Shown here piece by piece: positions 55,092-63,550 of a stretch of DNA of 64,000 bases (the first letter of the stretch is position 1; each line of letters begins with the position of its first letter). Source of the stretch: JAWPMT01 sp965215825 (GTDB taxonomy: Bacteria; Bacteroidota; Bacteroidia; Cytophagales; Cyclobacteriaceae); assembly GCA_965215825.1 (NCBI GenBank), contig CBDCEM010000003.1, forward strand, positions 2,666,001 to 2,730,000, read 5' to 3'. A model generated the notes under the pieces. That model made no database searches. It was not told the DNA's origin and saw only the letters and a program-made list of their open reading frames with translations. Made by a program: the position numbers and the translations under genes.

Positions 55092-55655
55092 ATGTTGAAG
55101 AAAAACCTGGTTTCTGTGGTGATGCTCTTTGCCTTTTTGATCGCGTTTAGTCAATCAGAGACTGACTCTACCCTGAACAAGATCGCGAGCCAAATCTTCT
55201 TACCCTCTTTTGATATTGGGTTTCAGTTCCCAAACTCTAGTCTTATTGGCAATTCAATGGTAGTGAAAACGTCGGTGGAATACAGGTTTAAAAACAACGA
55301 TGATTTCTTTCTCCGCCTGGGTCTTGACACATACGGTGCGACTTATAATCTCAGTGAGATCAACAATACCACAAATAATATTGAAGGAACAGTTCAGTTC
55401 AACGACTTCCTGGTTTCGCCAGGATATCGTTTTGGAGGAGAGGGATTCCGCGTGCTCATCTCGCCTATGTTCGGAATTAAGACTTATGAATTTCCCAGTG
55501 GCGACTTTGATGGTAACACAATCGTAATTCGCCAACAAAGCAGATCGATCTTCACATCCACTTTATTGATAGCCGGGGAATTATATTTTGATCAAAAATC
55601 TGCCATAACCCTCAACCTACACTACAATCAGGTATGTAGAAACATCGACTTTTGA
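55092..55655 (+). CDS. Outer-membrane barrel-like protein cut by in-frame TGA
   Basis: A 187-residue secreted protein from ATG 55092 (signal peptide MLKKNLVSVVMLFAFLIAFSQ). A TTG at 55074 is less likely. Strands such as VKTSVEYRFKNNDDFFLRLG, FNDFLVSPGYRFG and GFRVLISPMFGIKTYEF fit a small porin-like barrel. After HYNQVCRNIDF the frame meets TGA (55653-55655). It then continues without shift for 18 codons (EDGGAAYGISLGFITSLL) to a second TGA at 55710-55712. The tail looks exactly like the closing beta strand of such a barrel, so TGG (Trp) to TGA is likely, leaving a truncated, perhaps non-functional product. Confidence 0.75.
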   Translation: MLKKNLVSVVMLFAFLIAFSQSETDSTLNKIASQIFLPSFDIGFQFPNSSLIGNSMVVKTSVEYRFKNNDDFFLRLGLDTYGATYNLSEINNTTNNIEGTVQFNDFLVSPGYRFGGEGFRVLISPMFGIKTYEFPSGDFDGNTIVIRQQSRSIFTSTLLIAGELYFDQKSAITLNLHYNQVCRNIDF

Positions 55656-55716
55656 GAAGATGGTGGAGCCGCCTATGGCATCAGTCTCGGGTTCATCACC
55701 TCCCTTCTTTGATAGA

Positions 55717-56340
55717 CTATAAGGGGTAATTTGGATGGCTTTTTACCCTTAAAATCTGTTTTAGGTGTCGATCTGTATGAGAAAAAATCACCATGTACTG
55801 CTGGTGAATGTTCTGACCAAAATTGATATAATGCTGACGCAGGTTTCTTTTTTCTTCTATTAAAAAATCAATGGATTCTGTTCTCATTCCAAACCACCAT
55901 GTGAAATTGTTAATTCCATCATTATAACCCAGTGGCACTGTATGGGTAAAAGGCTTGGTGAAATTTTCGGTTTTGTTGGGATTGGCCTCAGGGTCCTGGT
56001 TGAGGAAGGTACTGTCGGGAATATTTGGATTAAAGTTGTCTATGGGCCCCCTATTAAGAGAAACGGAAACCTCATGCATCAGTATCAATTCCCAAATGGC
56101 CAGATGCTCCACGATTTGATTGATGCTCCATCGATCGGGGGCTTCCTTGAAATGCCACTGGGCTTCGGACAATTCCGCAGTTTCCAACAACAAGGCATCC
56201 TTCGTCCGTATTAAATTATCAAGTAGGTATTGTTGGTCCGCTTTTGTCCAATTCGGAATTGATGAATCTGTTTCATCTTGTGCCTGACACCAAATTCCGG
56301 AGTTCAACAGTATTAACGCAAGTATTAATTTTCGTCTCAT
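55717..56340 (-). CDS. Secreted DinB/YfiT-like protein
   Basis: A 207-residue protein from ATG 56340 (signal MRRKLILALILLNSGIWCQA; the frame opens earlier at 56367). DinB-fold features: LLDNLIRTKDALLLETAELSE, then the family WSINQIVEHLAIWE (His ligand), and the C-terminal HTDRHLKQI with two more His, giving the usual three-His metal site. Such proteins are a four-helix bundle, usually cytosolic with thiol-transferase or unknown activity. A signal peptide makes this an exported variant. Reading towards the barrel gene; ends 5 bp past its read-through stop. Confidence 0.85.
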   Translation of the reverse strand: MRRKLILALILLNSGIWCQAQDETDSSIPNWTKADQQYLLDNLIRTKDALLLETAELSEAQWHFKEAPDRWSINQIVEHLAIWELILMHEVSVSLNRGPIDNFNPNIPDSTFLNQDPEANPNKTENFTKPFTHTVPLGYNDGINNFTWWFGMRTESIDFLIEEKRNLRQHYINFGQNIHQQYMVIFSHTDRHLKQILRVKSHPNYPL

Positions 56341-56550
56341 GGTAATATGCTTTGGGAGCAATTGCAATGTATATAGCCGATAAGGACAATACCTTTCAAT
56401 TGAGATGACTTTAACAATGTTTTACAAATGCTTGAATACCCCATTTCTAACCCAATCCACCCATAACATTTTTTAACATTTAATGACCGAAGGTTTACAG
56501 AACATGCAGCGTCTAAGATGGCATAAACAGAAATAAAACATTTAATAGCT

Positions 56551-56895
56551 ATGAAAAAGGCATTCATGATACTTATACTCCTGTCTACTGTATTTTCAGC
56601 CTGGTCGAAGGGAGGGCGAGGCCAAAGACCCACACCCCCGACTATTGAGGAACGTATTGAAAAAGCAAAGGAAGAATTGACATTGTCGGAAGATCAGGCG
56701 GCTGAGTGGCAGGTCATTTTTGAAAAATACGAGGATCAGATTCAGGAAGCAAGACAAAACCAAGATAGGAAAGCAGGAGAATCATTGCGAAATACTGTGA
56801 ACAAAGAATTGTTGGCAACCCTTGATGAAGGCCAGCAGATAGCCTTTGAAAAGATGCAGAAAAATCGCCCAGGTAGAGGACGAAAAAGAGGTTAG
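56551..56895 (+). CDS. Spy/CpxP-like small periplasmic protein
   Basis: A 114-residue protein with signal peptide (MKKAFMILILLSTVFSAWS), Gly/Arg-rich ends (GGRGQRPTPP, RPGRGRKRG) and a helical middle containing the LTLSEDQAAEWQVIFEKYED pattern (LTxxQ-like). Resembles the Spy/CpxP group of helical, stress-linked periplasmic chaperones. The basic C-terminus is unusual. Convergent with the PLD gene, with an inverted repeat between them. Confidence 0.78.
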   Translation: MKKAFMILILLSTVFSAWSKGGRGQRPTPPTIEERIEKAKEELTLSEDQAAEWQVIFEKYEDQIQEARQNQDRKAGESLRNTVNKELLATLDEGQQIAFEKMQKNRPGRGRKRG

Positions 56896-56920
56896 TTGAG
56901 TTGGATTAGGAGATCAGGTG

Positions 56921-56964
56921 GTCAATTGGGAGCGTCACCTGGCTCCTTCCAACATTCAATTGAC
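56921..56964. repeat. Nested inverted repeat between convergent genes
   Basis: Outer arms GTCAATTG (56921-56928) and CAATTGAC (56957-56964), inner arms GGAGC (56929-56933) and GCTCC (56942-56946). The hairpin could slow transcription from both sides, but there is no T-run in either direction, so it is only terminator-like. Confidence 0.4.
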
Positions 56965-56981
56965 AACTAATGCCTTATGTG

Positions 56982-57662
56982 CTATTGGTAATCAACCATT
57001 TCCCGCCACAGGTCTTCAAACTCTTTCTGGAAAGACTTAACAACTGAAAGGTCTCTCGTTACAAGCAGGTTCTCATGATTAAATTTAGCGGCACTCCGGG
57101 TCCAATTGTAGCTTCCAGTTACTGCAACTTTTTGGTCTACCACCATGAATTTATGATGCATGTGATGTTTGGTATCATCGATTTTTACCTGCAGACCTTC
57201 GTCATGAAATCGATGAATGTCTGAGCCTTTGTCCTCTGTCTTATCATTATCCGTTATGACACGGATTTTAAGATTTCTTTTATGAGCTTGAATCAAAGCG
57301 TCCGCGATAAAGTCGTCACTAATTGTAAATACGCAAATATCCAGAGATCTCACCGAAGTGCCGATCAGATTCAAAATGGCAGCCCGACATGATTTACCTG
57401 GACTGAAATACACCTCATCTCCCTCCGCTTGGACCGTAACAACCAGGGCCTTACTGGCATCTTCGACCCATTGCATGATAAAAGAATAGTTCTCAGCATT
57501 GATGCGAGCATTGGCCATGTCAAATACTTTGCTGCGCAACACACTCAGGTCATGGTCACTGGGTTTAAATTCCTTAACAAGAGATCGAATCGATTTCTTC
57601 TCAGATCTCGAAAAGTATTCATCCGCGATACTTGCCTCCAGTTCGTTTAGTATTTCCTTCAT
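56982..57662 (-). CDS. Phospholipase-D-like nuclease/phosphodiesterase
   Basis: A 226-residue protein from ATG 57662, preceded by an AAGGA tract; a TTG at 57680 adds six residues. The single HKD motif (HHMHHKFMVVDQKVAVTGSYNWT: His-x-Lys-x4-Asp) and upstream SPGKSCRAAIL place it among single-HKD enzymes (Nuc/PLD6-like), which act as dimers. An N-terminal helical part of about 85 residues (SRSEKKSIRSLVKEF) has no known match. No signal peptide. Cleaves a phosphodiester, perhaps in nucleic acid or lipid. No adjacent partner gene. Confidence 0.88.
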   Translation of the reverse strand: MKEILNELEASIADEYFSRSEKKSIRSLVKEFKPSDHDLSVLRSKVFDMANARINAENYSFIMQWVEDASKALVVTVQAEGDEVYFSPGKSCRAAILNLIGTSVRSLDICVFTISDDFIADALIQAHKRNLKIRVITDNDKTEDKGSDIHRFHDEGLQVKIDDTKHHMHHKFMVVDQKVAVTGSYNWTRSAAKFNHENLLVTRDLSVVKSFQKEFEDLWREMVDYQ

Positions 57663-57778
57663 GGTGTTCCTTTTGGACAAGTATAGTACTATTTCAACTG
57701 TTCATAATGCCGGTTAATTCTGATGGATTGAAAGTGGCAGACTAAAACGCCCACCACTTTGCATCATGTTAACTAATA

Positions 57779-58129
57779 TCACAGACTACCCGCTTTGGGT
57801 CTTTTAGATAAATACCAAAAATACAAGGCAAGTATCCATGGCATGCCGAACATTGCTATTCTAAAAAAAGGGCCATTAATCCCTTCTAGCTGATAGGCAA
57901 TTATGATTGCCAGAATCAGTATTGTTGAACTTGTCCAGTGGATCTTCACAGACCTATTGGCCCGACGGTTTAACATAAGGACGCAACTTGAAGAATATTG
58001 CAATACACCTAAGACTAATTGAACTAATCCCAGTAAAACCCAAAACCCTTGATTGATCATCGTAAGTATTCCAAAGAGAATACCAATGATCATTAGTACG
58101 GATTGTAATGTAAAATTGAGGTTTCTCAT
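57779..58129 (-). CDS. Small four-helix membrane protein
   Basis: A 116-residue protein from ATG 58129 (MRNLNFTLQSVLMIIGILFG); the frame opens at 58159 inside the preceding gene. Four helices (about 5-25, 29-50, 63-80, 92-112). It ends the three-gene membrane-protein unit with 10 bp to the previous gene. No recognised domain. It is probably regulated with its neighbours through the palindrome-like site at 58792. Confidence 0.7.
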   Translation of the reverse strand: MRNLNFTLQSVLMIIGILFGILTMINQGFWVLLGLVQLVLGVLQYSSSCVLMLNRRANRSVKIHWTSSTILILAIIIAYQLEGINGPFFRIAMFGMPWILALYFWYLSKRPKAGSL

Positions 58130-58139
58130 GACAGAAGGT

Positions 58140-58505
58140 TTAGTTGTTGTTAGGAGCAATCTGCAATTCCTTTCTTCTCAATTTGAATAGAACTACCAGG
58201 TTTAGTAGATGAAGCACACGGAGGATCAATAGAATGCTACCAAGCTTCAGACTCAGGGCCTCAATCATGACCTGGAGGCTACTAAGTCCATAAGATACCC
58301 GCATGGTGTAAATGATGTATCCTATGTTCACAAGATAGAATCCGACAATTAACAAGTGATTTACACTGTCAACTAATTCCTGATCTTCATGAAAGATCGT
58401 CATTAGAAACACGCGTCCTTTCTTGAAAAGTGTTTGACCTACCCATATAGCTAAAATGATCGCTACAGGCAAATAGATAATGTAGTTTAGGATGTTGTAA
58501 TTCAT
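58140..58505 (-). CDS. Conserved-looking three-helix membrane protein
   Basis: A 121-residue protein (MNYNILNYIIYLPVAIILAI start). Helices at about 8-25, 50-68 and 83-107. A motif of LFKKGRVFLM and EDQELVDSVNHLLLV-like helix (here DSVNHLLIVGFYLVNIGY) recurs in small Bacteroidota membrane proteins as I remember them. Function unknown. Second gene of the unit; 39 bp separates it from the first. Confidence 0.75.
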   Translation of the reverse strand: MNYNILNYIIYLPVAIILAIWVGQTLFKKGRVFLMTIFHEDQELVDSVNHLLIVGFYLVNIGYIIYTMRVSYGLSSLQVMIEALSLKLGSILLILRVLHLLNLVVLFKLRRKELQIAPNNN

Positions 58506-58544
58506 AGTAGTAATGGTTTTGATTTATTCGTTCTAAGGAAAACT

Positions 58545-58766
58545 TCAATCTGTAAGCATTAGCCCTATCCAGCAAAGTGACGGTAAAGAAGGGTAAAGCA
58601 ACAATCCGAGCCTAAGGCCTTTCTTAAGGGCATGCCACCGGGGTACCAACAATATCAAATACACGAGATATCCCGCAGCACTAAATATGATAAAATAAGG
58701 ATTGATAGCTATTATAAAAGTGAGTATACCAATCATATGTGTGAATTGAGCTAATAGAATTTTCAT
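58545..58766 (-). CDS. Very small three-helix membrane protein
   Basis: A 73-residue hydrophobic product (MKILLAQFTHMIGILTFIIA..., basic stretch PRWHALKKGLR, then a helix with SLCWIGLML). Three helices, one basic loop. First gene of the membrane-protein unit; an imperfect TTTCAAT-N4-CATGAAA site lies 26-43 bp before its start. Unknown role; coding is supported by composition and operon fit. Confidence 0.65.
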   Translation of the reverse strand: MKILLAQFTHMIGILTFIIAINPYFIIFSAAGYLVYLILLVPRWHALKKGLRLGLLLYPSLPSLCWIGLMLTD

Positions 58767-58791
58767 TTTGTATATAATTTATTTTCAGTAT

Positions 58792-58809
58792 TTTCAATTT
58801 TTCATGAAA
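58792..58809 (-). promoter_or_regulatory. Degenerate operator-like palindrome (site 3)
   Basis: TTTCAAT-TTTT-CATGAAA: left arm exact, right arm five of seven. The flanking CAGTATTTTCAAT is also found at the site before the methyltransferase gene, so the two share a common element. Possibly bound by the GbsR-like regulator. Confidence 0.4.
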
Positions 58810-58872
58810 TTATTAATCAAAAAAATATCTGATTAATCGTGAAGTGCGGAAACCTTGGAATATTGAATTTCT

Positions 58873-59787
58873 TTATTTAATTCCTGTTACCAGGAAGTAA
58901 CCAAATTGCGATTGATGTAAACCCAACACCATGGTGAGTAATGGGGATTTCAGGTTGTCCCATCGTTCTTTATTCATGGATTTCTTGGAGAACAGACTTT
59001 GCTTTAATAAAAATTTGACAACTGTGAGGGGCACATGCGCCACAGACGGAGCTACACGCCATGATATATCGCGGCATTTTATTTGACTAAAGTCAAGTCT
59101 ATTGAGTTCTTTTCTTATTTCCCCAATCACACCGAGTTCGCTCAATGCCCATGACCGGCACAGTTGACGATATGCAACTCCCAGAAATCCCCTTAATGGT
59201 TTAGTCGTTTTAAGAAAGCCATCTGCCATTACAAAAGACCCTCCGGGTTTCAATATGCGATGAATCTCTTTCAGTAAATGCGCTTTGTTAGTCCCTTCTG
59301 CGTAGCAACCACTCTCTATGGCAATCACATGATCCACTGATTCATCCGCGAAACCTGTTTTGACATAGTCTTCTAGTACGATTTTAATTGGACTGGTCTC
59401 CGGAGCTAAAGAATTCAGCTGATCAGCTTTCTGTTTCTGCCACGGAACAATCGTAACTCCATGACACTTCAGTTTTGGAAAACGGGGAGAAGCATATCTC
59501 AAGGTAGCACCTAATCCACAACCCATATCGACTATACTAGCAGGCGAGTTCCCATCAATTCCAAGCGAGCTTAGGACCTTCTCGTTCATCTTCTGAAGCA
59601 TTTCCTCTCTATTGAAAGGATTCATTCCTCTTTCATGATAGCCAAAGTGCATATTGAAGTTTGAGCTCCACTCCTTGTAATCTGGTCCCGCCTTTTCATA
59701 ATAATCGATTAGAGGATCATTTTGTGCCAGAGAAATATTACCCTGAGTATGATACGCGCTAAATAAGAAGCTTTTATTAATCGTCAT
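58873..59787 (-). CDS. SAM-dependent methyltransferase
   Basis: A 304-residue class I methyltransferase. N-terminal NDPLIDYYEKAGPDYKEWSSN and MHFGYHERG resemble sterol, tocopherol and cyclopropane-fatty-acid methyltransferases. SAM-binding motif I is IVDMGCGLGATLRYA (residues about 86-100), then HGVTIVPWQ (motif II), VDHVIAIESGCYA (motif post I) and ILKPGGSFVMADGFL (motif III). The substrate is probably a small lipid-like or quinone-like molecule, but not determinable. Regulated with the GbsR-like gene upstream, to judge by the palindrome at 59824. Confidence 0.88.
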   Translation of the reverse strand: MTINKSFLFSAYHTQGNISLAQNDPLIDYYEKAGPDYKEWSSNFNMHFGYHERGMNPFNREEMLQKMNEKVLSSLGIDGNSPASIVDMGCGLGATLRYASPRFPKLKCHGVTIVPWQKQKADQLNSLAPETSPIKIVLEDYVKTGFADESVDHVIAIESGCYAEGTNKAHLLKEIHRILKPGGSFVMADGFLKTTKPLRGFLGVAYRQLCRSWALSELGVIGEIRKELNRLDFSQIKCRDISWRVAPSVAHVPLTVVKFLLKQSLFSKKSMNKERWDNLKSPLLTMVLGLHQSQFGYFLVTGIK

Positions 59788-59823
59788 TTCGCAAAATATT
59801 TTAAATAATTATTATTTCAGTAT

Positions 59824-59841
59824 TTTCAATTATTATTGAAA
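59824..59841 (-). promoter_or_regulatory. Operator-like palindrome before the methyltransferase gene (site 2)
   Basis: TTTCAAT-TATT-ATTGAAA, both seven-base arms exact with a four-base centre, 37-54 bp upstream of the methyltransferase start. Same arm sequence and spacing as the site before the GbsR-like gene. Confidence 0.65.
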
Positions 59842-59859
59842 TTTAAGGTCAAAAAAATA

Positions 59860-60363
59860 TCAGAGTTTCATTAACAACATATAAAACCAGTTTTTCCCTG
59901 ATTTCACGAATCGTTCAAGTAACCCATCTACCTTTCCGGCAAAGTCACTGATATCTGCTGTTACTTTTTGAAACTCAGCTACTTTCTCCCTGTCTCCATC
60001 CTTGACCTCTTTAAGTTCCTTCAACACTTCCAGAACCGGTTCAATCTCCCTTCTTCTCCTTTCCTTCGTCACCTGCAGTGCCAATTTCATAATATCCTTT
60101 TCCGTCACAAAATAGGCTTTTCTTTCACCAGGCTTGTAGGCCTTTGAGACAATACTCCAATCTTCTAACGCCCTGATATTCATATTGACATTTCCCCGGG
60201 ACATACGAAGTTCTTCCATGATGTCTTCCGTAGAAAGAGGCTCGGTGGACACCAATAATAAAGCATGAATCTGTGCCATGGCCTTGTTGATGCCCCAACT
60301 CGATCCCAAGTCACCCCAGGCTTGTACGAATTTGTCTCTCCCCTCTGCGTAAGTAAGTTTCAT
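59860..60363 (-). CDS. GbsR/MarR-type transcriptional regulator
   Basis: A 167-residue protein with a winged helix (about 25-95): KAMAQIHALLLVSTEPLSTE, DIMEELRMSRGNVNMNIRAL (recognition helix) and the wing YKPGERKAYFVTEKD. A dimerising helical tail follows. The GVLS/STEPL-SxEDI-x-E-L-x-(I/M)-SRGN pattern is typical of the GbsR family. An 18-bp perfect palindrome overlaps its promoter. It is the likely master regulator of the adjacent methyltransferase and membrane-protein units. Ligand unknown. Confidence 0.93.
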   Translation of the reverse strand: MKLTYAEGRDKFVQAWGDLGSSWGINKAMAQIHALLLVSTEPLSTEDIMEELRMSRGNVNMNIRALEDWSIVSKAYKPGERKAYFVTEKDIMKLALQVTKERRRREIEPVLEVLKELKEVKDGDREKVAEFQKVTADISDFAGKVDGLLERFVKSGKNWFYMLLMKL

Positions 60364-60370
60364 ATCAACA

Positions 60371-60412
60371 CAAACGTAGCATAATATATTGAAGTTTCAA
60401 TAATTATTGAAA
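60371..60412 (-). promoter_or_regulatory. GbsR-gene promoter overlapped by a perfect palindrome (site 1)
   Basis: TTTCAATAATTATTGAAA (60395-60412) is an 18-bp perfect palindrome. On the minus strand its TTG (60400-60398) serves as the -33 box. After a 19-base spacer comes TACGTTTG (60378-60371), a perfect -7 box 7 bp from the start codon. Binding of a repressor here would block RNA polymerase, so auto-repression is expected. Confidence 0.75.
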
Positions 60413-60528
60413 ATTAAATACTTCAAATGTATCTACTTATTTTTAAACGTTGTGGCTTATGTTCCAATTGCCAAGCCTTATTGATGAAACTTCGTCAATT
60501 CGCATTTCTTATCTGAAGAAGGTTTTGA

Positions 60529-63159
60529 CTATTCATACCTGAGGGACTCAACGGGATTAATCAATGAAGCTTTCATTGCATGGTAAAGGATGGTGACCAT
60601 GGCTACGAAAAATGTCAAAGCTCCGGCAGCCAGAAAGGGCCATGCCTGAATGCTAATTCGATAGGCAAACCCCTCCAACCAGCGTTCTAGTAAGTAGATA
60701 GAAGAAGGAATACTTATAACGAAAGCAATCAGGATGAGTAAGACAAACTCACGGGATAGCAGCACCATGATTTGACCTGTTTTTATGCCAAGTACCTTGC
60801 GCAATCCTATTTCTTTGGTTCTGCGTTCTATGCTAAAAGTGGCCAATCCAAAAAGTCCAAGACATGCCACCAGAATGGCCAAAACAGAGAAGATAATGGT
60901 AATCTTACTCAACTTCTGTTCTGCTTTATAAGAATCATTGAGGCGGTCTTCCAAAAAGAAGAAGTCGAACGGACGATTGGGCAGGGAAGCCCTCCATGAA
61001 CTTTCCAGATCCCCCAAAGCCGCTTGTAGGTTCCTTCCATCCACTTTTACCGCGAGGTATTTTATAAACAAATTGAATGCCCCCGGCCGTCGATTGAGAT
61101 CCAACACCAAAGGAGCTATAGGATGGTGTTTGGATACAAAATTATAGTCCTTGACTACCCCTATTACCTTTCCGCGAAGTTCATTTCTGTAATAATAACG
61201 TTTATTCAAAGCTTCTTCCGCAGAGCCCCACCCCATGGCTTTCACCATGGATTCATTCACAACAAGCCCAAGGGAGTCATCAGTTACATATTCACGAGAA
61301 TAGTCACGTCCGGCCACCAATTCTATGTCCATGGTCTCCGTATAATCAGGAAGCACAAAAAATCTTGGGAATGGCTTGGATCGTTCCATGCCTTCAAACC
61401 GGTAATTACCTACCTGATGCTTCGCTCCGATGATCTCCTCTACACCAGTCATCGATGAGATATTGGGGCTTTGTAGCGCATGATTCCTGAATGTTTCGTA
61501 GTGTTGCCCCATTGGAGAACGAATCACCGGCACCATGATGACATGCTCCTGATTAAAGCCTGTTTTTTGATCTTGCAGCAAATTGAATTGTTGAATACCA
61601 ATCAATGTGCCCGCTATCAGAAAGATTGAAATGGCAAATTGCGAGGTGACCAGAACCTTTCTAAAACCCATCCCCTGGGTGCTTGCCAATCCACCCTTCA
61701 ATACGGCCACCGGTCTGAATGAGGACAGGACAAACGCAGGGTAAAAACCTGACAACAGCCCAACGGTGAGTGCCAGTGCGATCGCTCCGATCACAAATCT
61801 TGCCTGCAGAAGCGCTTCAAGAGCAATGGCTTTTTCAACCAACACATTAAAAACAGGTAACAACAGGACCACCACGCCTATTGAGATGAATACTGCCAGA
61901 AACGTCATTACCACAGACTCAAAAATGAACTGTGTAATCAGTTGACTTTTTTCGCTCCCTAACGACTTTCTTACACCAACTTCTTTCGCACGTTTGGTGG
62001 CTCTTGCGGTGCTTAAATTAATAAAATTGATTCCGGCAATGATGAGCACGAAAATTGCTATCGCCCCAAAAATGTAAATATTTTTCGCATCACTGTTGGC
62101 CTGAATTTCATAGTCCAGCCGGGAATACAAGTGGATATTTTCCAAAGGCTGCAATTCCAGGGTCACATCTTCTTTGATGAAATCAGGAAAGTACTTTTCT
62201 ACAAAATCCGGAAATTGTCCAATCAATTGATCAGAAGTAGTGTTTTCTTCTAACAGAATATAAGTCCAGCACGGGTTCCAATACCAATTGGGAGGATAAC
62301 GACCTCCATACCAAAAGCGAAGACTTGAAAAAGAGACAATGAAGTCATACTGAAAATGAGCATTGAGGGGTGCATCCTCAAGTATGCCTTTTACCTGTAG
62401 ATTTTGCCGCCCCTGAAACTCAAGTAACTTACCAATCGGGTCTGCATTGCCGAAATACTTTCGCGCCATAGTGGGTGTTATCAAAACACTATTAGGCTCA
62501 TCCAACGCTGTGGCTTTGTCACCTTCCAGCAATTCAAAATCAAAGACTTTCAAAAAACTGGAATCCGCAAAGAAGACCTTAGACTCATTAAAAGCTTTGT
62601 CCGCTTCCCTGTTTGCCATGGCCAACGTTGGTGATTGGAAATTGAACAAGCGCACCACTTCCTCTACCTGACGTGGGAAGTCATTCTTTAAAGTAGGCCC
62701 AACGGGAAATGGCTGACTGGCAGAATGTTCTCCCACTCCCTCGCTTTCAAAATGCTCCAGCACCCGGTAAATGCGATCGGAATTACCATGCATTTTATCA
62801 AAGCTCAGTTCGTCTTGTATGTAGAGGAAAATGAGCATAAAACAGGTCAATCCGATGGCCAGGCCACTGACATTCAACAACGAATAAAGTTTTTGGCGGA
62901 CGAAATTCCTGTACGTGATCTTGAAAAAAGTTTTGAACATGATCGTAGTTTGAGTTTCTGGTCTTCGTTTCAATACAAAAGGGCGACACAAATCGAGTAC
63001 TTCAAGGCCAAACAACAGATTGGCCCAAAAGCGTCCTTTTTCCAGTAGGCGTTCTTCATAGAGTTCGTATAGGTCACCACGCATCACCTCCAATTCATCT
63101 TTGCGGCAAAACCAGCAAAAGAACCGGTCAAAAAGCTTCGGTGGCCTGGACTGACTCAT
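60529..63159 (-). CDS. FtsX/MacB-type ABC permease (PadR-linked, pair 3)
   Basis: An 876-residue permease. Cytosolic prefix (about 1-80; CRKDELEVMRGDLYELYEERL), helix (KLYSLLNVSGLAIGLTCFML), MacB-like domain (LSFDKMHGNSDRIYRVLEHF), first FtsX core (KRAKEVGVRKSLGSEKSQ), second periplasmic domain, second core (RRTKEIGLRKVLGIKTG). Same architecture as pairs 1 and 2 but diverged. Overlaps the PadR gene (ATGA). Confidence 0.93.
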   Translation of the reverse strand: MSQSRPPKLFDRFFCWFCRKDELEVMRGDLYELYEERLLEKGRFWANLLFGLEVLDLCRPFVLKRRPETQTTIMFKTFFKITYRNFVRQKLYSLLNVSGLAIGLTCFMLIFLYIQDELSFDKMHGNSDRIYRVLEHFESEGVGEHSASQPFPVGPTLKNDFPRQVEEVVRLFNFQSPTLAMANREADKAFNESKVFFADSSFLKVFDFELLEGDKATALDEPNSVLITPTMARKYFGNADPIGKLLEFQGRQNLQVKGILEDAPLNAHFQYDFIVSFSSLRFWYGGRYPPNWYWNPCWTYILLEENTTSDQLIGQFPDFVEKYFPDFIKEDVTLELQPLENIHLYSRLDYEIQANSDAKNIYIFGAIAIFVLIIAGINFINLSTARATKRAKEVGVRKSLGSEKSQLITQFIFESVVMTFLAVFISIGVVVLLLPVFNVLVEKAIALEALLQARFVIGAIALALTVGLLSGFYPAFVLSSFRPVAVLKGGLASTQGMGFRKVLVTSQFAISIFLIAGTLIGIQQFNLLQDQKTGFNQEHVIMVPVIRSPMGQHYETFRNHALQSPNISSMTGVEEIIGAKHQVGNYRFEGMERSKPFPRFFVLPDYTETMDIELVAGRDYSREYVTDDSLGLVVNESMVKAMGWGSAEEALNKRYYYRNELRGKVIGVVKDYNFVSKHHPIAPLVLDLNRRPGAFNLFIKYLAVKVDGRNLQAALGDLESSWRASLPNRPFDFFFLEDRLNDSYKAEQKLSKITIIFSVLAILVACLGLFGLATFSIERRTKEIGLRKVLGIKTGQIMVLLSREFVLLILIAFVISIPSSIYLLERWLEGFAYRISIQAWPFLAAGALTFFVAMVTILYHAMKASLINPVESLRYE

Positions 63160-63485
63160 GAAGTAGGCTTGAGTTTGGGTAGTGAATGGTACAAGGACGA
63201 ACGCAATTCATAAGAATAATCCAAAGCTTTGCGGCCGAAAGCGGTAATGGAGTAAAACCTTTTGCGACGACCTCCTCGCTCCTGAGTTGCTCCACCTTCA
63301 AACGATTCAATGAATCCTTTCTTCTGTAATCGATTCAGCGCAGAATGCAATGCACCTATACTTGGATTTCGGCCGGTCCGGTCTTTCAGCTCCTTTTTGA
63401 TAAGAATGCTGTACGACTCCTTTCCCAGCGAACCGATGACCAAAAGCACCAGCTCCTCGAACTCACCTAGTTGTGTACTCTTCAT
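63156..63485 (-). CDS. PadR-family transcriptional regulator (pair 3)
   Basis: A 109-residue winged-helix protein: MKSTQLGEFEELVLLVIGSL, SIGALHSALNRLQKKGFIES, ERGGRRKRFYSITAFG. Very similar to the PadR of pair 1. It shares an 11-bp upstream sequence (ATTTGTTTCCT, 63517-63527) with the pair 1 repeats. Expected to repress its operon with the permease. Confidence 0.93.
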   Translation of the reverse strand: MKSTQLGEFEELVLLVIGSLGKESYSILIKKELKDRTGRNPSIGALHSALNRLQKKGFIESFEGGATQERGGRRKRFYSITAFGRKALDYSYELRSSLYHSLPKLKPTS

Positions 63486-63550
63486 GGTTAGGAGTACTTT
63501 ACGAGAGGTTCGGGGTATTTGTTTCCTATTGGTATAAATAATACTTGTGG

